Part shown: positions 60,132-64,000 of the stretch, one piece after another
How the letters are laid out: each line of letters starts with the position of its first letter
How positions within the stretch are numbered: position 1 is the first letter of the stretch
Assembly (NCBI GenBank): GCA_004369045.1
Contig: ML213512.1
Location: 39,930-103,929 of the forward strand
Origin: Heliocybe sulcata
Taxonomy: Eukaryota > Basidiomycota > Agaricomycetes > Gloeophyllales > Gloeophyllaceae
DNA: 64,000 bases
Reading direction: 5' to 3'
Notes under the pieces: model-generated
What the model saw: the letters and a program-made list of their open reading frames with translations, nothing else
Told to the model about the DNA's origin: nothing
Database searches by the model: none
Position numbers and translations under genes: made by a program

Positions 60132-60995
60132 TCTCTCCGTAACTTAAGAGACAAAGCTCTTTGCAAGCGTATAAACGGGTAGGTGGAAGCCTGCTGGGCC
60201 CAAAGTCTGCCAATGAATGTCCGCACACCCGTCGCAGGTTTGCAAGCTCACCTTCAGCACAGACACGCAGCTCCCACTAGTAGTTCAAGGACTTCGGCTG
60301 GAACTTGGGATCCGGAGCCCTTTCTGAGATGATAGAAGGGTCCGCAGAATCGAAACGACACCCGACTTCTTTGGTTCCGAGACCTGGTCCGTCGGGATAC
60401 CTGCTCGTCCACACATTCGTCAGAATTCGTGTTCTCTTCCCCAGAATAAAGACGCACTGGGCGGTTATGATTCAAAGTCCAGTGCTCGCAGTTGAGACGC
60501 ATCCGCCGTCGCCGACATGATCCTGCTTGCTGTGCTCGGGCTGCGGACAAGAACCCACGACGTCGGTAGCGTCCGGCGCTTTCTGGTTGCTCCCACCGCG
60601 TCTCAGATTCTTGCTGGCACAATGAATTATGGGCTTTCCTGTCTGCGGTCACCTCTGAATGCTGCACCGGTTGCGGGAGAGAGAGCTAGTCGGTATATCT
60701 GCAATCTGTGATTCTTTGCATGGGAGACGGAAGCTCTCGGTTGTGCTTGAAGCGGAATCTCTGAGGGGACGTCAATTACTGTCTGAGCTTCTACAGCCAG
60801 CAATCTGTCTCGTTCATGGTATATATGGGCTTGTGAAGAACGTATAACTAGGAGTCGTTATCACGGTACGAGTTTATTATCCCTGGAACCTGGTATGCCG
60901 TACGGCGTACGGCCGCTGGTAGAGGGCATCTATATATTGCCATGATCTTCTCTGGCTGCTCTACCACCGCACAGACTCTGATTTGGAACTTCACC
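60132..60995. promoter_or_regulatory. Divergent region between the HtrL-like gene and SDR paralog 2
   Basis: Both genes read outward. A TATA-like TATATATT lies at 60931-60938. Short frames in between show no family features. Confidence 0.45.
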
Positions 60996-61806
60996 ATGCC
61001 TGGCAGACTCGAAGGAAAGGTTGCTATCATCACAGGAGCAGGTAGCGGCATCGGGCTCGCAGCAGTCGAGAAATTCCTTGCAGAAGGTGCCAAGGTAGTT
61101 GCGGTCGACATCAACTTCACTCCCCCTGCCGAGGAACTACGGAGTAATCCGTCTGTGCTGCTTGTTACGAGCGATATATCAAAGGAGGAGGAAGTCAAGG
61201 CGCACTGCGACCTCGCACTGGAGAAGTTCGGCAAATTGGATATCGCCTGCTTAAATGCTGGCATCACACATGGCGTGCAGTCGTGGCTGGATATGGACGT
61301 CAGCTGGCTAGACGCGACGTACAACGTGAACGTCAAAGGCAGTAAGTGCTGAATTCCCTTGTGTTGTTCTCGTACGAAAACATCTGACGTACTCCGAAGC
61401 ATGGTTAGGCGTGAAACACTCCGTCCGCGCGATGCTGGCCTCCCCGAGCAAAGGCAAAGATTGCGCCATTGTCCTTACCTCCTCCGTCGCCTCCCTACAT
61501 AGCGAACCCGAATTCTCGCCCTACAACGCATCGAAGTGGGCCATCCGCGGGCTCGGCAACACTGCCGCGCAGGAGTTCGGAAAGTACGGGATCCGCGTGA
61601 ATACCATCCAGCCCGGGGTAACGAAGACACAGATGTACCAGGCGGGCTCTGAGGAGATCAAGGCATTCGTGGAGGGCAAAAATGTATTCAAGCGGGCGGC
61701 GGAGCCGGAGGAAATCGCCAATGTGATGGCTTTTCTGGCGAGCGACGAGGCGAGCTACGTTACTGGGTCAACGGTTGCTGTGCATGCTGGTCAAACATGT
61801 ACATGA
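60996..61806 (+). CDS. Short-chain dehydrogenase/reductase, paralog 2
   Basis: Two exons (60996-61341 and 61400-61806) give 250 residues. Signatures are IITGAGSGIG, VVAVDINF, CLNAGITHG and the catalytic set SSVASLHSEPEFSPYNASKW (Ser, Tyr, Lys). It closely matches the gene at 51435-52262, including the intron in the same codon after NVKG. An ATG at 60942 is in frame, but the start at MPGRLEGKV is preferred because of the usual SDR N-terminus and the TATA-like box 65 bp upstream. It ends 122 bp before the stop of kinase 2 on the opposite strand. Substrate unknown. Confidence 0.92.
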
Positions 61807-61928
61807 TGTCGGAGAGAACGCTTTCCCATTGTCGAGGATGCTCTCAAGAAACCAGGTATATAATCATAAAGACATGGATACAGTCATAGTACATATATCA
61901 TACGCATCATTGAATTGGATCAGAATAG

Positions 61929-64000
61929 TCAATCTTCCGTGCGCGTGTCATCGATGGGATTGCTACCCTCCTCCCCTGGTAAGAGAGACTGATCTGGGTG
62001 ACAATCCCCCGGTTGTCCTCTGGAACTAGCTTCGACCGCATCTTCGTGGTTGTATGTACCATCAGCGTGCCCATCATATCCTCTCCGTCGATGGACTAGC
62101 ATCTCGAAGAATGCCACGACAGCGCCAATATCGCATCGCTCTTCAGGCTTCACCTTCCAGCACTGATTCACCAGGAAGTTCCACAGTTCATCATCCAGGC
62201 CAGGAACCTCGTCCAGCGGTCTCTTCGGGATAGCGCCTTCCGCGAGGGTGTTTCCAAAACCTTGCATAGTGATCTTCTTGGTCTCGTAATATGGTACTTT
62301 ATCAGTGAGTAGCTGAGTGAACAGGTCATGACGGTTCCGACAGCTTTGAAACGCCAGCAGTTCACTGACCTCGTATACGGTCATACCGAAAGACCAGATG
62401 TCCGACCGCAGACCCTGAACTCCGGTACAGATGACTTCGGGCGCGAACCAGCGGTAGGAAGAATAATCCGCACAACTCATCATCGGGGTTTCATGAATAT
62501 GGTTCAAGATCTTAGATCCCGTGAACATCACGATGCGGATACATGAATAGGATATACCTTGGATAAGCTGAAGTCACCCAGGAGACCCTTGCTCCTCCCG
62601 TTCATCCAAACGTGACGCTTGAACCAGGTCAGAACACTTGCTGATAGCCTCATACACTGTAATATGGCACTTACTCCTCTGACTTCGCCGTGCATGATGT
62701 TCAAGCTGTGCAAGACTTCCAGGCCCTTAGCGACGTCCAGGAGCTACATTGGAGGTTGACAAGATGAAGGAATCCAAGAACTGCGTAACTTACTATTGCT
62801 ATACGGTCTACTTCCGGGTTTGACTTGATATATTCGTCCGCCGTTCCGTCGACGTTATATGGATACACCAAATGTCTAGACATAATTTAGATGTTGGTTT
62901 ACGTCCCACGCTTAACAGAAGTACGTACAGTTCCTTCAGATCATGGGAGTCCCAACACCCGTACGTCTGCACAAGGTGCTCTCCCTTGTCATTGTCCCAG
63001 ACTTTTTGCCAGACTTCCCCTTCTCGATCTAACCGCTGGATATCTGATGAGCTTCCAAACTAGTCCGCTATGTGACACAAATCACTGACCTTTTGCGCCT
63101 CCGCACGGCCCACCTTGGCGTCTACCCGCACTGTCTTGATTAGGACCTCTTCATTATCAAGCAGAGTTCCCTTGTGATACCAGACGTCGTTCCTGGTTCT
63201 CCCTATTGCCACTGGTTCACCTACGCGAACCTCCAAAGGCTCGCCGTCTTTGATATTGAACTTTGGCAAACGGTGCCCGGTCGACCTCAACATCAGATGT
63301 AACGTTTTGTAGAGACCAACGCGCTGCTGGGCTTCCAGACTTTGAGCCAGCTGCACATCATATAAGTGAGCTGATCAATAGTATAGCAATTTGTACTAGC
63401 GAGGATAGACGCACTTCTTGAAGTTTATCTTCCAAGGCAGATACTCCCTCTGTAGCTATCTTGGTTAGGTCCGAAATGATCTTCTGCACTTGCTGAGTTC
63501 GTTGGATTGCTTCGACGATTGCCTCAAGCTCGCGGTCAATGTGCCTTCGGAAATCCTCTTGCCACTCACGACCTTGCAAGATGAGGAGGAACTACTCGGC
63601 CATCAATGAAACATACGCTGAGAGCAAGCTGAGACATACTTCGAACTGCTCCACGCAGGCGGAGATGTCCTCATGACAGCGGTGAATTTCCGTGCTGAAT
63701 TTCTTATGATAAACCCAATGCCGAAGCTCGTTATCCTGCTCGCTAGTTTGCAGCCGAGTATGGATCTTCACGAATACGCTAATTTAAATCTGAGAATAGA
63801 GTTGACTCGATTAATCAGGCAGCGTGGAGCTCACATGTGGGCATCGTCAACCGCCTGGTCAAGCTCAGGAGAGCGCTTGGTTGCTGGGCGCTGGGCGTGC
63901 TGCTTGAGGACATTCAATAGATTTTCACACCGATCACCCAGCTGCTTTAAGGCAGCCCTGATAATTCAGTTAGTTCCGAAATCAAGGTATGCGCAGATGC
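61929..64000 (-). CDS. Kinase 2: pseudokinase with MLKL-like bundle, 5' end beyond the window
   Basis: The gene reads leftward and runs off the right edge. Exons resolved near the 3' end include 62675-62743, 62558-62617, 62370-62510 and 61929-62312. From the edge inward: a bundle segment (ALKQLGDRCENLLNVLKQ), a helical stretch (EIHRCHEDISACVEQFE), a coiled coil (AIVEAIQRTQQVQKIISDL), then the kinase-like domain with LLDNEEVLIKTV (ATP lysine kept), LEVLHSLNIMHGEVRG, LLGDFSLSK, RWFAPEVI and SDIWSFGMTVYE. The catalytic loop has Glu for Asp and the metal-binding Asn is replaced by His (RGRHVW); DFG is DFS. These losses predict a pseudokinase, as mammalian MLKL is. The tail of about 60 residues is acidic. 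Paralog of kinase 1. Confidence 0.82.

Overview
The window is nuclear DNA from a filamentous basidiomycete, most likely an Agaricomycete (mushroom or bracket fungus). The signs are genes split by many 45-65 bp GT-AG introns, and families typical of that group: a DUF6697-like protein, a DUF6533-like membrane protein, a chromodomain Ty3 retroelement, an OTT_1508-type deaminase, a Cyt/volvatoxin-like protein and fungal kinases with an MLKL-like helical bundle. Gene density is moderate and both strands are used. All exon models here were built by hand from splice sites and reading-frame continuity; no search was run.

Left part (1-7.4 kb) is mobile and decayed. The 3' end of an intact chromovirus-type Ty3 element with its 267-bp LTR sits in an intron of a DHA2-like MFS transporter gene. 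Only the 3' part of that gene lies in the window. One of two copies of a dispersed inverted-repeat element follows, then remnants of a small membrane protein gene.

From 7.4 to 38.8 kb the region is mostly ordinary housekeeping and metabolic genes: a conserved unknown protein, an FAD monooxygenase, a kelch protein, a DUF6697-like nuclear-looking protein, a PMR1-type Ca/Mn ATPase, a BBE-like FAD oxidoreductase with a large inserted segment, a membrane-anchored unknown protein whose 3' end has been tandemly duplicated, the rRNA processing factor EFG1, a multi-exon membrane protein with micro-exons, an F-box-like gene, a degenerate APH-fold kinase gene and an aldo/keto reductase.

From 39 to 51 kb lie a tandem pair of Zn2Cys6 regulators with duplicated promoters, the second copy of the inverted-repeat element, a class III CoA-transferase with a probable mitochondrial presequence, a Cyt-like pore-forming protein, an IMPACT/YIH1-family protein and an OTT_1508-like deaminase.

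The right end (51.4-64 kb) holds the most striking arrangement. Two paralogous short-chain dehydrogenases each lie next to one of two paralogous kinases that carry an MLKL-like N-terminal bundle and altered catalytic motifs; the second kinase looks like a true pseudokinase. Between them are the DEAD-box helicase SPB4 and an HtrL/YibB-like membrane protein. The kinases are candidates for regulated cell-death proteins, which is inference from domain architecture only.
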